Assembly (NCBI GenBank): GCA_016714005.1 | Contig: JADJOA010000014.1 | Coordinates: 372,001 to 436,000, forward strand | Reading direction: 5' to 3' | Origin: Bacteroidota bacterium | GTDB lineage: Bacteria; Bacteroidota; Bacteroidia; AKYH767-A; OLB10 | Length of the DNA stretch: 64,000 bases | Part shown: positions 19,594 to 29,379 of the stretch, one piece after another | Numbering within the stretch: the first letter of the stretch is position 1 | Layout of the letters: each line of letters begins with the position of its first letter | Notes under the pieces: model-generated | The model's input: the letters and a program-made list of their open reading frames with translations, nothing else | Databases searched by the model: none | What the model was told of the DNA's origin: nothing | Made by a program: the position numbers and the translations under genes

Positions 19594-20623
19594 TGTTCTT
19601 AAAAAATTCAGTTCTTCTAAAATAGTTTATCCCATTTTAATAGGGTTAGGCGTAGCAGCTTTTTTGTTTTACCGTGGCTTTAATGCCGAAGCATTTTCAA
19701 AAATAGAATGGACATGGAGCGCCACCAACTGGTTAATACTTGCTGTGGTTTCTGTTGTCATCCGCGATTTGGCTTATATGATTCGCATTCGTGTGCTTAC
19801 CGAAAATCATTTGTCGTGGTACCGTAGTTTTATTGTAATCATGCTGTGGGAATTTTCATCGGCACTGGCACCTACACTTATTGGCGGTGGCTTTGTGTTT
19901 GCCATTTTAATTTTGAGCCGCGAAGGTGTTAACATGGGCAAGAGTATTACCACCATTACTGTTTCAAATTTTTTAGACGGAATTTTTCTTGCCATTATGG
20001 CGCCACTCATTTATTTTATTGTAAGCAAGCACGAGCTATTTAGCGGATTGCAGGTTGATAGTTCCTTACTGGGCAGCAGTGTGTACTATACTTTTTGGGT
20101 CGTATTCTGGGGCATTATCATATTAAAATCCTTTATTGGTTACGCACTTTTTTTCAATCCGTTTATTGCTAAAAAAGTTATTCTGGGGATATTCAGTTTA
20201 AAAATATTAAGCCGCTTTAAAGAAGGTGCTGCCGAAACAGCCGAGCAACTTATTATTTCATCTAAAGAACTGCGCACGAAAAAAAGTGGTTATTGGATAT
20301 GGAGTATTGTTACCACGTTTATCACCTGGACTGCCAGGTTCTCCATTGTTAATTGCATTATACATGCATTTCATGGCGCAGCGCCACTTAACGATTTGGC
20401 TATGTATGGCAAACAAATAGTAATTCAGTTTATAGGTTTTGCAAGCCCCACACCGGGCGCAAGCGGTGTGAGCGAAGCTATGTTCGAAACCATTTTTAGC
20501 GATTACATTATGCCCGGTTTATCTGCAACATTGGGTTTGCTGTGGAGGTTAATCAGTTACTATCCGTACTTAATAATTGGCGCCATAATTTTGCCGCGCT
20601 GGATAAAAGAAAAAGTATTATGA
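19574..20623 (+). CDS. Lysylphosphatidylglycerol synthase TM-region/UPF0104-type flippase-like membrane protein
   Basis: An inner-membrane protein of 349 residues with about eight helices, of the family that includes the flippase domain of MprF and the archaeal AglD C-terminus. Diagnostic features are SSALAPTLIGGGFVFAILIL in the middle and GFASPTPGASGVSEAMFE near residue 290, which is the signature PxPGGxGxxE-like loop of the family. There is no catalytic synthase domain, so it probably moves or binds lipids rather than modifying them. It is translationally coupled to scpA upstream (20 bp overlap) and to a small membrane protein downstream (ATGA overlap). Confidence 0.85.
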   Translation: MQEQNNDVLKKFSSSKIVYPILIGLGVAAFLFYRGFNAEAFSKIEWTWSATNWLILAVVSVVIRDLAYMIRIRVLTENHLSWYRSFIVIMLWEFSSALAPTLIGGGFVFAILILSREGVNMGKSITTITVSNFLDGIFLAIMAPLIYFIVSKHELFSGLQVDSSLLGSSVYYTFWVVFWGIIILKSFIGYALFFNPFIAKKVILGIFSLKILSRFKEGAAETAEQLIISSKELRTKKSGYWIWSIVTTFITWTARFSIVNCIIHAFHGAAPLNDLAMYGKQIVIQFIGFASPTPGASGVSEAMFETIFSDYIMPGLSATLGLLWRLISYYPYLIIGAIILPRWIKEKVL

Positions 20624-20832
20624 GCCCACGCAGAAGAATTGTATTAACTATAATGAGCGTTTCCATTGGCACTGCCCTGTCTGTTTGGTTATTTAAAATG
20701 AAAAACAGCGGCAAACCTGTGTTTGATAATGATTGGTTGTGGCTGGGAACCAACTTTGGTTTTTCGTTATTAATTGTTTTGGGTATTGGAATTTATTTGT
20801 TGAAGAGGAAAGATAAAAATGATGGACTTTAA
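20620..20832 (+). CDS. Small two-helix membrane protein, hypothetical
   Basis: A 70-residue protein beginning MSPRRRIVLTIMSVSIG at an ATG that overlaps the stop of the preceding gene (ATGA at 20620-20623). It has two hydrophobic segments (about residues 7-24 and 44-62) separated by a short loop with DNDWLWLGTNFG, and a charged tail RKDKNDGL. Translational coupling to the flippase-like protein suggests it could be its accessory subunit; this is inference from position only. A longer reading from 20542 lies inside the upstream gene and is rejected. Confidence 0.65.
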   Translation: MSPRRRIVLTIMSVSIGTALSVWLFKMKNSGKPVFDNDWLWLGTNFGFSLLIVLGIGIYLLKRKDKNDGL

Positions 20833-20862
20833 CAACGACTAAAAATTTAAAATTTCAATTAA

Positions 20863-21306
20863 ATGAAACCCGAAAAACCTGCTGAACTCACCCCCGGAAC
20901 AAAAGTTACTTTACTTATTGGCGATCGCACCAATTTGGGTTTTATTGTTTTAATTAATAATAAAGAAGAAGGATTGCTTTACCACAATGAAATTTTTGAA
21001 ACCATAAACGAAGGCGATGTTAAAACCGGCTACATTAAAAAACTACGCAGTGATGGTAAGTTAGATGTAAGCCTTCAAAATTTCGGATACAGGCATATTG
21101 AAGAAAATACAAACGTGGTAATAAATAAACTCAAAGCTAATGGTGGGCTTTTACCTGTGGGTGATAAAACCCCACCTGAAGAAATTTACAACACTTTTGG
21201 CATCAGCAAAAAAGCGTTTAAAAAAATTACCGGTGCATTGTACAAGAAAAGACTCATTTCCATTTCTGATTACGAAATGCACTTGATTGATGAAAGAGGA
21301 GAATAG
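20863..21306 (+). CDS. Short CvfB-like RNA-binding protein (one S1-type domain plus winged helix)
   Basis: A 147-residue cytosolic protein matching only the C-terminal half of the CvfB/YitL family. An S1-like OB fold occupies residues 8-80 (VTLLIGDRTNLGFIVLINNK ... DGKLDVSLQNFG). A winged helix follows from about residue 85 (INKLKANGGLLPVGDKTPPE ... FGISKKAFKKITGALYKKRL). Typical CvfB has further S1 domains and about 280 residues. The missing N-terminal half is not a frameshift product, because a stop codon directly precedes the ATG (TAAATG). CvfB binds RNA and influences virulence genes in Staphylococcus; the role here is unknown. Confidence 0.82.
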   Translation: MKPEKPAELTPGTKVTLLIGDRTNLGFIVLINNKEEGLLYHNEIFETINEGDVKTGYIKKLRSDGKLDVSLQNFGYRHIEENTNVVINKLKANGGLLPVGDKTPPEEIYNTFGISKKAFKKITGALYKKRLISISDYEMHLIDERGE

Positions 21307-21364
21307 AGCCATACCTGCACATACAATGGCGGGTAATAAGTTTAAGACCCTTATAAATTACTAA

Positions 21365-23064
21365 TCAATACTTCTTTTTAATTGCCTGCATGGCAAAGTA
21401 AATTGAATGCAATGCCCCAAAAATTAAAGAGAGATAAAACAAACTCTTATCAGCAGTCTCGCCTTTTGCCAAAGCATCGGCATCAGCAATATTTTGGTGA
21501 ACAAAACCCATGATAAATAAAAGAATACCCATTATAACAGCAGTATAGTGGAAGTAATTGATCCCGTTTCTTACTTGCGTGCCATCACCTAATATACTTT
21601 TTCTGATTCCATAAAACCAATACACATCCATACCAATAAGCATCCAAAGGATTAAACGTATCCACGTATCCGCAGGTAAAAACACCATCATAAATAAGCA
21701 GGTTATAATTCCTAAAATTGGAACAAGAGGCACCATTGGTGTTTTGAATGCACGCGGTATATCGGGCATGTTTTTGCGCATTACCATAATGCCAACGCAA
21801 ACAAGTATAAACGCAAACAAGGTTCCTATACTTGTCATTTCACCCACAACACGCGCAGGAACAAAAGCAGCAAACAAGCTTACAAAAAGCATAAACAACA
21901 ATTGATTATTTGCAGGTGTGCGGAATTTAGGATGCACACTGCTGAATACTTTTGGAATTAATCCGTCTTTACTCATACTAAAAAACACACGGCTTTGCCC
22001 CATTAACATTACGAGAATTACCGAGGCATAACCAGCAAGTATGGCAATGATAATGGCTTTGTTCAACCACGGAAAATCAGGAGTAATTGTTCCATCGGCA
22101 CCGGGCGTTCCCATTGCATTAATGGCTACGGCAACAGGAGCAATACCATCTTGTCCTTTAAAAGAAGTGTAATTAGTAACTCCTGTCATAACATGTGCAA
22201 ACAAAATGTACAATACCGTGCAAATTGCCAACGAGCCCAATATACCTATAGGCATATCTTTTTTAGGATTTTTTGCTTCCTGCGCAGCTGTACTCACTGC
22301 ATCAAAACCTATGTACGCAAAAACACAATGGCTGCCGCGCGAATAATTCCACTAAAACCATACTCGCCAAAGTTTCCGGTATTATCAGGAATGTATGGTG
22401 TGTAGTTGGCTGAATTGATGTACTTCCATCCTAAGAAAATAAAAATTAATACTACGGTAACTTTTAAAGTAACAATAATTCCGTTTACCATTGCGCTTTC
22501 CTGTGTTCCTCTTATGAGTAGCAAACTCATTAACACAATAATAAATACTGCAGGTAAATTTACAATGCCTGTAACAACAGCGCCATTGGCAAGTGTGGCT
22601 GTGTCAAATGGGCTCATAACAAGTTCGGGAGGTAAATGCAAATTATAGTACTCTAAAAATTTTACAAGGTACCTGCTCCAACTTATACCTACGGTGGCTG
22701 CGCCTACAGCATATTCCAATACCAAATCCCAACCAATAATCCATGCTATCATTTCGCCCATGGTGGCATAACTGTATGTGTATGCACTGCCTGCCACAGG
22801 TATCATGCTGGCAAATTCGGCATAACACAATCCTGCAAAAGCACAACCCAATGCTGCAACAACAAATGATAAAGTGATTGCTGGTCCTGCCTGGTTTGCC
22901 GCAGCGCCACCTGTAATAGAAAATAATCCGGCACCTATAATGGCACCAATACCTAATGCAACCAGGCTGCGGGCGCCCAATGTTCTTTTTAACCCTTTTT
23001 CAGATTCATCGGCTTCTGCCAATAAATTGGTGATAGATTTTTTTTGGAAAATGCTTAACGCCAT
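21365..23064 (-). CDS. APC-superfamily amino-acid permease (apparent frameshift)
   Basis: A cationic-amino-acid-transporter-like permease of about 565 residues with around 12-14 helices. Family motifs include RTLGARSLVALGIGAIIGAG near the start (the unwound TM1 substrate site), GLCYAEFASMIPVAGSAYTY in TM3, and repaired FFAYIGFDAVSTAAQEAKNP in TM6. The frame breaks near 22319-22323, where a T5 run should be T6. I take the ATG at 23064 (MALSIFQKKSITNLL), as the 22 codons upstream add an unlikely N-terminus. The terminator at 23161 isolates it from the OmpA gene. The amino acid carried cannot be deduced. Confidence 0.88.
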
Positions 23065-23153
23065 AGCTGGTAGTATTTTTTTGTCAGTTAATAGATGTGG
23101 TAAACCTAAAGGATTTTTTAGAAGAAACAAAAGGCAAATTCAAATACAAGGAA

Positions 23154-23193
23154 CAAAAAAACAGGGCTAAAAAAAATTCAGCCCTGTTTTTAA
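23154..23193 (-). terminator. Rho-independent terminator of the OmpA gene
   Basis: The stem ACAGGGCT / AGCCCTGT (23161-23168 with 23180-23187) is closed by an 11-nt A/T-rich loop and flanked by A and T runs on both sides. On the minus strand it is followed by T7 and lies directly after the OmpA stop at 23203. The symmetric flanks could let it work in both directions. Confidence 0.8.
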
Positions 23194-23202
23194 AATTTTT
23201 AT

Positions 23203-25620
23203 TTACTGCACTATCGTAAACTCTACTCTTCTGTTTTTAGCTCTGCCTTCGGGAGTTGCGTTGCTTGCTACAGGTTTTTTAAGGCCGTAACCATTGGTTG
23301 AAATTCTTGAAGCATCAATACCTCTGTCAGTTAAATATTTTTTGGCGGCATTGGCTCTGTTTTTAGACAACGTTAAATTACTTGCAGCTTTTCCAACATT
23401 ATCAGTATGTCCATCGATCTGTAATTTAAAGTTTGGTTTTTTCTTGAGCAGTTCAACCAATTTATCAAGTGATTCAAATGAAGAAGATTTGATAATTGAT
23501 TTACCTGTTTCAAATTGTAGGTTACTGAAAACAGTATTGATGATTTCCTGTTCTTCTTGAGTAAGTTCCACTTTTATTGGAGCTGTTTCTTTTGGTGCCT
23601 CAGCAATTTTTACAGGGCAGCCTTTGTTTGATGCAGGCCCTACTTCAAACGGGCAATCATCTTTATTATCAGGAATTCCATCGCCATCGGTATCTGGGCA
23701 ACCTTTAAATATTGATAAACCTGCCTTATTTGGACAATCATCATCAGGATCGGGTATGCTGTCGTTATCACTATCAGGACAACCCAGATATAATGCTAAT
23801 CCTGCAACCGATGGGCATTTATCATCGCGGTTAATTATTCCATCTCCATCAGTATCGGGGCAACCTTTAAATTGCGGTAATCCTGCATCATCAGGGCAGT
23901 CGTCATTTTTATCTGCTATCCCATCCATATCCTTATCAGGACATCCCTGTAATGTTGCCAATCCTTTTTCATCAGGGCACATATCCTGTGAGTCCTGCAC
24001 ATCATCACCATCTCTATCGGGGCAGCCGGCAAATTTCCAAATGCCTGCCACATCAGGACACAAATCTTTTGCATCAGAAACTTTGTCTTTATCTCTATCA
24101 GATGGTTTGCTGTGTACCAAACTGAATTTAACTCCTGCATAAAAATCCATTCCGTACAAATCTGTCAAGCCAAACAGCGAACCAACTTTATCGCTTCCAA
24201 AAAATAAACTACCAACGCGGAATGCCATACCCAATCTTAAATCGCGGTTGTTGAAATAAGAAACCGGCACTGCGGCTTCAAACCACTCGCCTTCCCAACG
24301 CGGAGTAATGCTTAACATATTGGCGCGCTCTACCTGATGTTCGCCATTTTTTACAGCTTGTATTATAGTTGCATTGGCATAAAACTTTTTTATACACGTT
24401 ATAATCAGCTTGCAAACTGATGGCAGATGGCAAGGTCATGCTAAACTTATCACCTACTCTTGATTGATTGGGGCTGCCATAAAATAAGTTTGAGTAGGTA
24501 GTGTCAAAATCAAGCTGGCTGTCAAAATCTTCGTTGTACCAATCGTAATACTGCGCATTGCCTGATGGTGTGCTGCATGTATCGCAATAGTTTACGTTGG
24601 CATTGTTAATGTTGTAAACACCGGAATACTCATCGTCATAAGTTACTTTACCAAAATCAATAAGCGACAAACCAATTTTTAATTTGTATTTGTTTACTTC
24701 AGGATTTTCGTGCGTGGCATTATCCATTTCGTAAGTATAGCGCGTTGCATCTTTGTGTCTTAACTCATAAGCAAAGCCGAGATTCCAACCAAACCCTTTG
24801 CCATGAATAAAATCTCCATACTTCTTTTTACCCTCGTAGCTATCGTAAGCTACACGTCCGTAATCAAAATTATTTACCTGCACAGCCATTAAGGAATCTT
24901 TTACGTTAGGATCGGAATTGATGTCAGGTACAAAAAAATCTATATTGGTGTTTTCGGCATAACCGCCACCCATTCCCTGCAACAATTTAACGGTAGCCGC
25001 AGCCTTAATTGCGTTACGGTTCTTTTTCCAAAGATATTGTCCATAGGTTAAACCCCACTCGCCCCAAATTAGAGAGTGAAACTCCCAGTCTGTTGCCGAG
25101 TGTTTTTTGTTGATGTCAAACGGAATGTGAGAAAAGGGAACAGCATAAGGAGTTTCAAGCTGATCGTAATCAATATCGGTGAAAGCAAACTTTGCCATTG
25201 CAAAATTTACGTTACTGAAGTTGGCAGCACCCCTAATATTAAATGCCAACGCCAAACTTGCTTTGCCAAAATTTACCATGGCCGATGGGCCTTGAATGGT
25301 AAAGCCGAGGTACAAGTCTTTACCTTCGCCATTTACTTCAAAGTCGTCTAAATAGCTCTTATTATCTATTCTGTCTACAATGTTTTTAATGCCAACAAAT
25401 TTCAAGCTGTCTTTTGGGATAAAAGGTAGTTGTTATCAAGCACCACACCCATTGTTACAAGGTTAAAATCAAACTTTAGTCTTGAGTCAACAATAGATGC
25501 GGGGTTTAAGTCAAGACCTGTTACACCGGCATAATTGCTGTTACGAATGCCAAGCATATCTTGCGCGAAGGAGGCAGAAGCAAAAAATAATGCTGCTACA
25601 CTAAAAATAATTTTTTTCAT
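23203..25620 (-). CDS. OmpA-family protein: DUF5723-like barrel, six TSP3 repeats, OmpA C-domain (two apparent frameshifts)
   Basis: An outer-membrane protein of about 805 residues. A signal peptide (MKKIIFSVAALFFASASFAQ) leads into a DUF5723-like beta-barrel of about 530 residues (SNYAGVTGLDLNPASIVDS). Six 27-residue calcium-binding thrombospondin type 3 repeats follow, each with DxDxDGxxDxxDxCP. Last comes a peptidoglycan-binding OmpA domain with LQIDGHTDNVGKAASNLTLS and NGYGLKKPVASNATPEGRAK. Frame breaks: a T4 run near 25417 should be T5 (repaired NNYLFIPKDSLKF), and an A6 run near 24391 should be A5 (repaired YKKFYANATIIQAV). It probably ties the outer membrane to the cell wall. A strong promoter lies upstream. 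Confidence 0.9.
23616..24101 (-). repeat. Six tandem TSP type 3 repeats, 81 bp each, inside the OmpA gene
   Basis: Six consecutive 27-codon units, each ending in GCP and each with an aspartate-rich calcium loop. The second units in the series read DRDGDDVQDSQDMCP, DKDMDGIADKNDDCP and DTDGDGIINRDDKCP. They are diverged at DNA level, so this is an old protein repeat rather than a recent tandem duplication. Confidence 0.88.
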
Positions 25621-25658
25621 TTTGTATTTGGTTAGAGTGAATCTCTGAAATGCGATTT

Positions 25659-25689
25659 CAAACGTAGTGTAAATTTGAAAGATGGCAAA
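25659..25689 (-). promoter_or_regulatory. Bacteroidota-type promoter of the OmpA gene (TTTG-N19-TACGTTTG)
   Basis: On the minus strand a TTTG -33 box (25689-25686) is separated by exactly 19 bp from a perfect -7 box TACGTTTG (25666-25659). The ATG of the OmpA gene at 25620 is 38 bp further on. This is the best full match in the window to the consensus TTTG-N19-TAnnTTTG used by the Bacteroidota primary sigma factor. Confidence 0.65.
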
Positions 25690-25843
25690 AAGATTTTTTT
25701 ATAAAAAATTGCCGCAGATTTACAGATAAAAAAGACAAAGAATATAATTCTCAACCGACAGTGCTGTAAACCCTCTTATTTAGGGAGGGTTAAATGGCTG
25801 TTTAATGTATGAATCTGTAGCTATTTATGGCTATTCTTTTTTA

Positions 25844-27163
25844 TCAATTCCCGAAAACAAGATTCATTCCCATATTAAAATTAAACGTGTTGACTTTGTG
25901 TGGAAGAAAAACGCCAATAGCATTATCGCTCATTATAAAATATTGTACACCGCTTCCGCGGAGCGCAATTCCTAAACCAAAATTATTTGCATGTTTATTT
26001 ATGAGGCTGTAGTTGACACTTGCTTCAAACCATTTGCCCACTTTTTGTGTAAAAGAAACAGCAATTGCCGGGCGCATTGCCCTTTGCTGAAAACGGTTGT
26101 ATATTAAAAAAGAAGCACTACTGTTTTTTGCAATTTTTAAATCGGCACTCATATAAAGTTTAGTAGGCAACCATGCTTTATATGCTTCATGCAGTGTATC
26201 CAAGTTTAATGTTCCGGTTAATGAATCTAAAAAATTCTGAAATGATTCGTCAATATCGGTACTATCTTGTATGTAATGGTTTAAGTCAATGCCGTTGTAA
26301 GTAAAATTTCCGCCATCGCCAATAATGTAGTTTGTTACATCGCTTTTCCAGTTGATATATCCCACATCCAGCACGCTAAATGAGAAGGACAGTTTATCAT
26401 TAACCTGATAATCGGCACCAAAATCCATTGCAAAACCTTTGTTGCCTTTAGTAAACATATAATCATTAAACGACATTGTTTGCGTTATGTCTTCACCAAA
26501 TCCACCGGAGTTAATAGCAAGATTTGGCGAGCCTGTAATTTCATACGATTCGCTGTTGGTGGTTAAGGTAAAATCTGCTGCTTTGGTTTGTACATTTTGC
26601 AATCCGCTTAAATATTTAAAGCGTGTACCAATGGATAGTTTGTCCGTAAATTTTCTTCCAAACCCAAAAGCGTATTCGCGGTAATGGTTCATGTTTAATG
26701 CAAATGAGGGATGGATTTCTTCGCCAAGAAATGCACCATTGCCATGCAAAACAAAATCAATTAAAATTTTGTTGTATCGGAAATCAAGATTCAGTTTTTC
26801 TGTGGCAGCAAAACCAAAATAGTTTTTCCCGAATCTATATTGTGCTGCCAACAGCTGTGTTTCAAAATTTAACCCTATGTTATTTTCATCAGCAAGTTTA
26901 TCAAGCATGTTTTCAAAATCCATGTACAGCGAATCGTCTACGCTATGTCTTATTAAGTCGGTGTATTTAAACCCGGTACTGTAATAGCCCAAATCAATAG
27001 AAGACAAAAACGGAATGCCAAAAGAAAACTTTTGTTCAGGCATAAATGCGGGGTTGAGCGCTTGTCGTTGTGGCAGCGTGCCCATTTGGTACATTACCAT
27101 GTTTTGTTGAGCGCTTGCTGTGATGGTGGCAGCAAGAAATGTGATGAGTAGTTTTATTTTCAT
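25844..27163 (-). CDS. DUF5723 outer-membrane beta-barrel protein
   Basis: An intact 439-residue exported protein with signal peptide MKIKLLITFLAATITASAQQ. The mature N-terminus (MGTLPQRQALNPAFMPEQKF) and the alternating barrel strands are typical of DUF5723, found with gliding and outer-membrane proteins of Bacteroidota. Strand-rich repeats such as YREYAFGFGRKFTDKLSIGT and QVNDKLSFSFSVLDVGY are visible. The C-terminus ends NMGMNLVFGN without an OmpA domain. It belongs to the same family as the N-terminal part of the OmpA protein just downstream, suggesting old duplication. Function unknown; a structural or channel role is possible. Confidence 0.82.
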   Translation of the reverse strand: MKIKLLITFLAATITASAQQNMVMYQMGTLPQRQALNPAFMPEQKFSFGIPFLSSIDLGYYSTGFKYTDLIRHSVDDSLYMDFENMLDKLADENNIGLNFETQLLAAQYRFGKNYFGFAATEKLNLDFRYNKILIDFVLHGNGAFLGEEIHPSFALNMNHYREYAFGFGRKFTDKLSIGTRFKYLSGLQNVQTKAADFTLTTNSESYEITGSPNLAINSGGFGEDITQTMSFNDYMFTKGNKGFAMDFGADYQVNDKLSFSFSVLDVGYINWKSDVTNYIIGDGGNFTYNGIDLNHYIQDSTDIDESFQNFLDSLTGTLNLDTLHEAYKAWLPTKLYMSADLKIAKNSSASFLIYNRFQQRAMRPAIAVSFTQKVGKWFEASVNYSLINKHANNFGLGIALRGSGVQYFIMSDNAIGVFLPHKVNTFNFNMGMNLVFGN

Positions 27164-27180
27164 GCAGTTTCGTTTTTGTA

Positions 27181-27210
27181 TCTCACGCGAAGGCGCAAAG
27201 CCCGCAAAGT
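27181..27210. repeat. Intergenic cgcaaag-type repeat fragment
   Basis: The stretch holds two copies of the word GCAAAG (GGCGCAAAG then CCCGCAAAG) next to TCTCACGCGA. This short pattern of repeated CGCAAAG words and CTCACGC is a recurrent intergenic sequence in Bacteroidota genomes as far as I recall. It lies between the lipoprotein stop and the DUF5723 start. Confidence 0.4.
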
Positions 27211-27258
27211 TTTTATTTTTCTTTCTTTTGAATTTTGACTTTTCTCATTTAGAACTTA

Positions 27259-28894
27259 TTACAGGGTTAACCTCATCTTTGCAATAGCGCCAAGTTTTAC
27301 ATCGAGCTTATAGAAATCATAAATTTTTATATTGGTGTTGCCCCCGTTTAATGTAGTGGCTGTTGCGCGTACTAAAATCTTTTTTGCAGCGCCCATGTGT
27401 GCAATTTTTGTTGCATCTAAGTTTATGTCTGTTGTTTTGTTTGCGCACTGTTAACAGTTCCTGTTGTTAAATTTACATTAGCTGCTGCAAGCACAAGCTC
27501 ATTAGGTAAAAGCAATGAATCAAGCACATTATAATTTTCATCAGTAAAAAATACCTGCATTTCCACATCAATAGGAAAGCCATTGGTGATGGTGGTGCGC
27601 ATCATGCATGTTTCAATTTTATCGGCATTCGCAAACTTGAAATCAAAAGTGTCCTGCACGCTAAAATCTTTTGCAGTTCCGTACATGGGTAAATTCACTT
27701 CCATGTCAAGTGAAATTTTGCTTGTATCAATTACAAAATTTGTTGTTGGTACACCGGTTGGGTTTGATAGTGCATCAACTTTATAAACCAACTGTTGTGG
27801 TTTGTTATTGATAATACCAAACACATTGCTGTTGGCATTGGTAAGCGCAAATGATGTTTGCATGCTTTGCCCAACCTGATTTACCGAAGGAGAATTTAAA
27901 GGCAAAGGGCTGGGAATTCCTGTTTGCGCCAGGGCATAATATCCTTGTGCGGGAGTGTAACCGTCAAACCTGGTTATGCTGGCGCGAACAGGTAATCCAA
28001 ATGAGTTGTTAATTGTAAATTTTATTTCGGGGTTTACTATGTTGAAAGCACCAAGCCCGTAAACATTTTTAAAAACAGAAATTTCTACCGTATCCAAATC
28101 GGGAGCTAATTGGTTTTGCCCAAAGTAGCCGAACAGGTTTTTAAATTTTAAATCGTTCATCAAAGGGGCGATGTATAACCTGTTGGCTGTTGTAGGAACA
28201 CTTCCACCGCTTGTAAATGAAACGGTATAATTAACTCGCAGTTTGTTAAATGATGTTCCGCCATTGGTAAAATCTGCCGCGCAGCCATTTAAATCAAATG
28301 TGGCTGAAGGGTTGCCGGGACTCGTTACATTAAACGGATTGCCATTGTTGTAACTGAATGGGACTGTTTGCGAAAGCACAATTCCATTTTTTCGTATGGA
28401 AGGAATAGAAACGGTTATGCTTCCGTTTTGTAAGAAATCGGAATTAACTACCAGATTTAACATTCCTTCCTTGAATGTTGCCGAATCGGCACGAAGATTA
28501 TTACTCAACGCAACATCTATAACCTGCGAAACAGTAAATGATACGGTGCCTGCATTATATAGTGTGGTAATTTGGTTTTGAGTAAGGGCAATGGTTTGAA
28601 ACGTGTTTTGGTCAGGTATAGCATAAAGGTTTTCGGCAGTTTGTGAGAATAATTCCCCTTTATATATAAGCGTACAAAAATGATTACTGTCAACCACCAC
28701 TGTACTGTTAGGATTGTTTGCCAGAATATCGCTCAGCTTTAACGAAGAATAAACCAAGGGCACTGCAATTTCGGGACTGAGAGTTGTCTCCTCTAATTTT
28801 TCTAAATCAAAGTTGTCTTTAACACAACCTACTAAAAAAAGTTAAGTGTCATTACACACATTACGGTAAAATCCAACAGAACCTTGTTTCGCAT
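27259..28894 (-). CDS. Large surface lipoprotein, hypothetical (two apparent frameshifts)
   Basis: A lipoprotein of about 545 residues. The ATG at 28894 (MRNKVLLDFTVMCVMTLNF) leads, after adding one T to a T7 run at about 28837, into a lipobox FLVGCVKDNF. The body is rich in Asn, Thr, Ser and Val with beta-strand character. Near 27436 an A4 run should be A5, giving QTKTTDINLDATKIAHMG and a C-terminus ending AKMRLTL at 27259. Unrepaired, both ends would be lost. It sits upstream of the DUF5723 and OmpA genes in the same direction and may form part of the same envelope unit. I do not recognise the family. Confidence 0.72.
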
Positions 28895-29379
28895 AAAAGA
28901 AATTTTAGATTATTTAACGAAACCGCAGCACTAATTGTGACTGCTATATGAGGGTTACATTACAGATGTAAGGTTTTTGAAAAAGTTGGGGTAAATAATT
29001 ACTGTTGAATTGATTTTGCATTGAACATCTATTTATAATCATCATTGTTAATCAATGAGGATTCACAGATTTTAATAACTCAATTGAAAGTTTCACTTTA
29101 CTATTCGCACAAATTCAAGTCCTGCATGAGATGCGAAGCAGCCTTCGTTGAAATTTTTTCTTCAATTTTTTTAATCTGTTACTCTGTGTTCAGCCCCTTC
29201 TATGCTTTATGTTTAAACAGACTTTTTAGCTTGGGCATTTGTTTCATTTGAATATTTCGGAATCAATATTTGATGCTACCCCTTTTCTTTGTTTTTTTGC
29301 AACCCAATTTTAAAACACCCATCATCCAATTCATTTTCAAATCTACACCTCATCCACATTAACACCTCATCCACATAAA
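28895..29379. other. Intergenic region, 485 bp, between divergent genes
   Basis: It separates the lipoprotein gene (minus) from asnS (plus). A 68-codon ORF at 29045-29251 has skewed composition and no start context, and I do not accept it. The region around 29175-29200 (CTGTTACTCTGTGTTCAG) resembles the degenerate ACACAGAG-type intergenic sequence common in Bacteroidota. No tRNA, terminator or clear TAnnTTTG box was found. Confidence 0.5.

Noticed and set aside
23294..24142. Long plus-strand ORFs opposite the OmpA gene
   Set aside because: They mirror the repetitive TSP3 region (Ser/Gly/Pro-rich shadow translation) and have no independent features.
25769..25791. Hairpin AACCCTC / GAGGGTT between the OmpA start and DUF5723 stop
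   Set aside because: No T run follows on the minus strand, and the stem is only 7 bp, so a terminator call is not supported.
29045..29251. 68-codon ORF in the gap before asnS
   Set aside because: Cys/Phe/Ser-rich composition, no start context or promoter and no recognisable pattern.
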